The notes under the pieces: generated by a model | The model's database searches: none | What the model saw: the letters and a program-made list of their open reading frames with translations, nothing else | Told to the model about the DNA's origin: nothing | Translations under genes and position numbers: made by a program | Assembly: GCF_000426505.1 (NCBI RefSeq) | Contig: NZ_AUFM01000001.1 | Location: 29,811-93,810 of the forward strand | DNA length: 64,000 bases | Direction: 5' to 3' | From: Nisaea denitrificans DSM 18348 | GTDB lineage: Bacteria; Pseudomonadota; Alphaproteobacteria; Thalassobaculales; Thalassobaculaceae | Part shown: positions 63,719 through 64,000 of the stretch, one piece after another | Position numbering within the stretch: position 1 is the stretch's first letter | How the letters are laid out: each line of letters opens with the position of its first letter

Positions 63719-64000
63719 CTATTGAACCGCCTGCATGCGCCCCGTGTGACGGTCGACGTCGATCTTCCGAACCAACGAGCCGTCCTTGGTCACGATTTCG
63801 GCAACGATGGTATCGGCGTCTTTTTCCGTAATCTTTCCGACTTTCAGGTTCGGGTTCCCAGCCCAGGTGACACGATGCTCCATCATGTGCTTGACCTCGT
63901 CGGTGGTCAGGTCGCGCCGCAAAGGCTGCATCTGCTCGTAACCGGATCTACCCATCATCGGCATCTGACCCATCATGCCACGGTCCATCATCGGCATCTG
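63719..64000 (-). CDS. Met-rich periplasmic protein, 5' end outside the window
   Basis: The frame is open at the window edge. Visible are Met-rich repeats (MMDRGMMGQMPMMGRSG) that may bind Cu(I), then VKHMMEHRVTWAGNPNLKVGKITEKDADTIVAEIVTKDGSLVRKIDVDRHTGRM, a PepSY-like end. Upstream of the SHOCT gene and in the same direction, so probably one operon. Function unknown. Confidence 0.6.
   Translation of the reverse strand, partial: QMPMMDRGMMGQMPMMGRSGYEQMQPLRRDLTTDEVKHMMEHRVTWAGNPNLKVGKITEKDADTIVAEIVTKDGSLVRKIDVDRHTGRMQAVQ

Overview
This window looks like part of a conjugative plasmid (or integrated plasmid) from an alphaproteobacterium. The evidence is an RPA-type replication initiator with flanking iterons and a DnaA box, a ParA/small-ParB pair beside a cluster of GATATC repeats, TraK-TraL-TraM, a full VirB/VirD4 type IV secretion set, a MobC/MOBP relaxase pair, and DUF736, DUF1419 and ArdC-like genes, which are typical of alphaproteobacterial plasmids. 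The host group is an inference. I see no rRNA, tRNA, CRISPR array or intact transposase.

Layout. 1-7.9 kb: nitrous oxide reductase operon nosR(partial)-Z-D-F-Y-L-X, then a convergent Dnr/NnrR-type Crp/Fnr regulator. 9.2-18.3 kb: copper P-type ATPase under a CueR-type promoter, a CueR-like regulator, a SHOCT membrane protein, two cytochromes c, a beta-propeller protein, a DUF2933 protein, a methyltransferase-like membrane protein, a VTT/DedA-type protein and an APC permease. 18.3-23.6 kb (minus strand): copper resistance operon (small periplasmic protein, cupredoxin, CopA multicopper oxidase, CopB, an ABC transporter membrane half without ATPase domain, a PCuAC-like protein), also headed by a CueR-type box. 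23.8-24.7 kb: an EamA transporter. 24.8-37.6 kb: plasmid maintenance (ArdC fragment, HigBA-like toxin-antitoxin, DUF1419, DUF736, ParB-like protein, ParAB, RepA with origin). 38-57 kb: conjugation. 57-64 kb: a MerR-controlled metal locus with a two-gene TRAP transporter, a CadR/PbrR-like regulator and a Cd/Zn/Pb-type P-type ATPase, a broken L,D-transpeptidase gene, a second SHOCT protein and a truncated Met-rich protein.

How the genes fit together. NosZ is a copper enzyme, and here its operon lies beside two copper-handling modules that share a 13-base CueR-type promoter core, so N2O respiration and copper homeostasis could move together on one element. A second MerR regulator has the extra cysteine of divalent-metal sensors. 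Near-matching 31-base promoter boxes lie before the Cd/Zn-type ATPase and before the TRAP genes, which suggests that the TRAP transporter is part of a metal response. GC-rich hairpin-bearing repeats recur at the module edges (about 8.9, 25.1, 27.0 and 63.1 kb), and two of the hairpins show compensatory base changes between copies.

Coordinates and starts were chosen by eye from overlaps, Shine-Dalgarno-like sequences and signal peptides. Functional names rest on recognised motifs, not on database searches.
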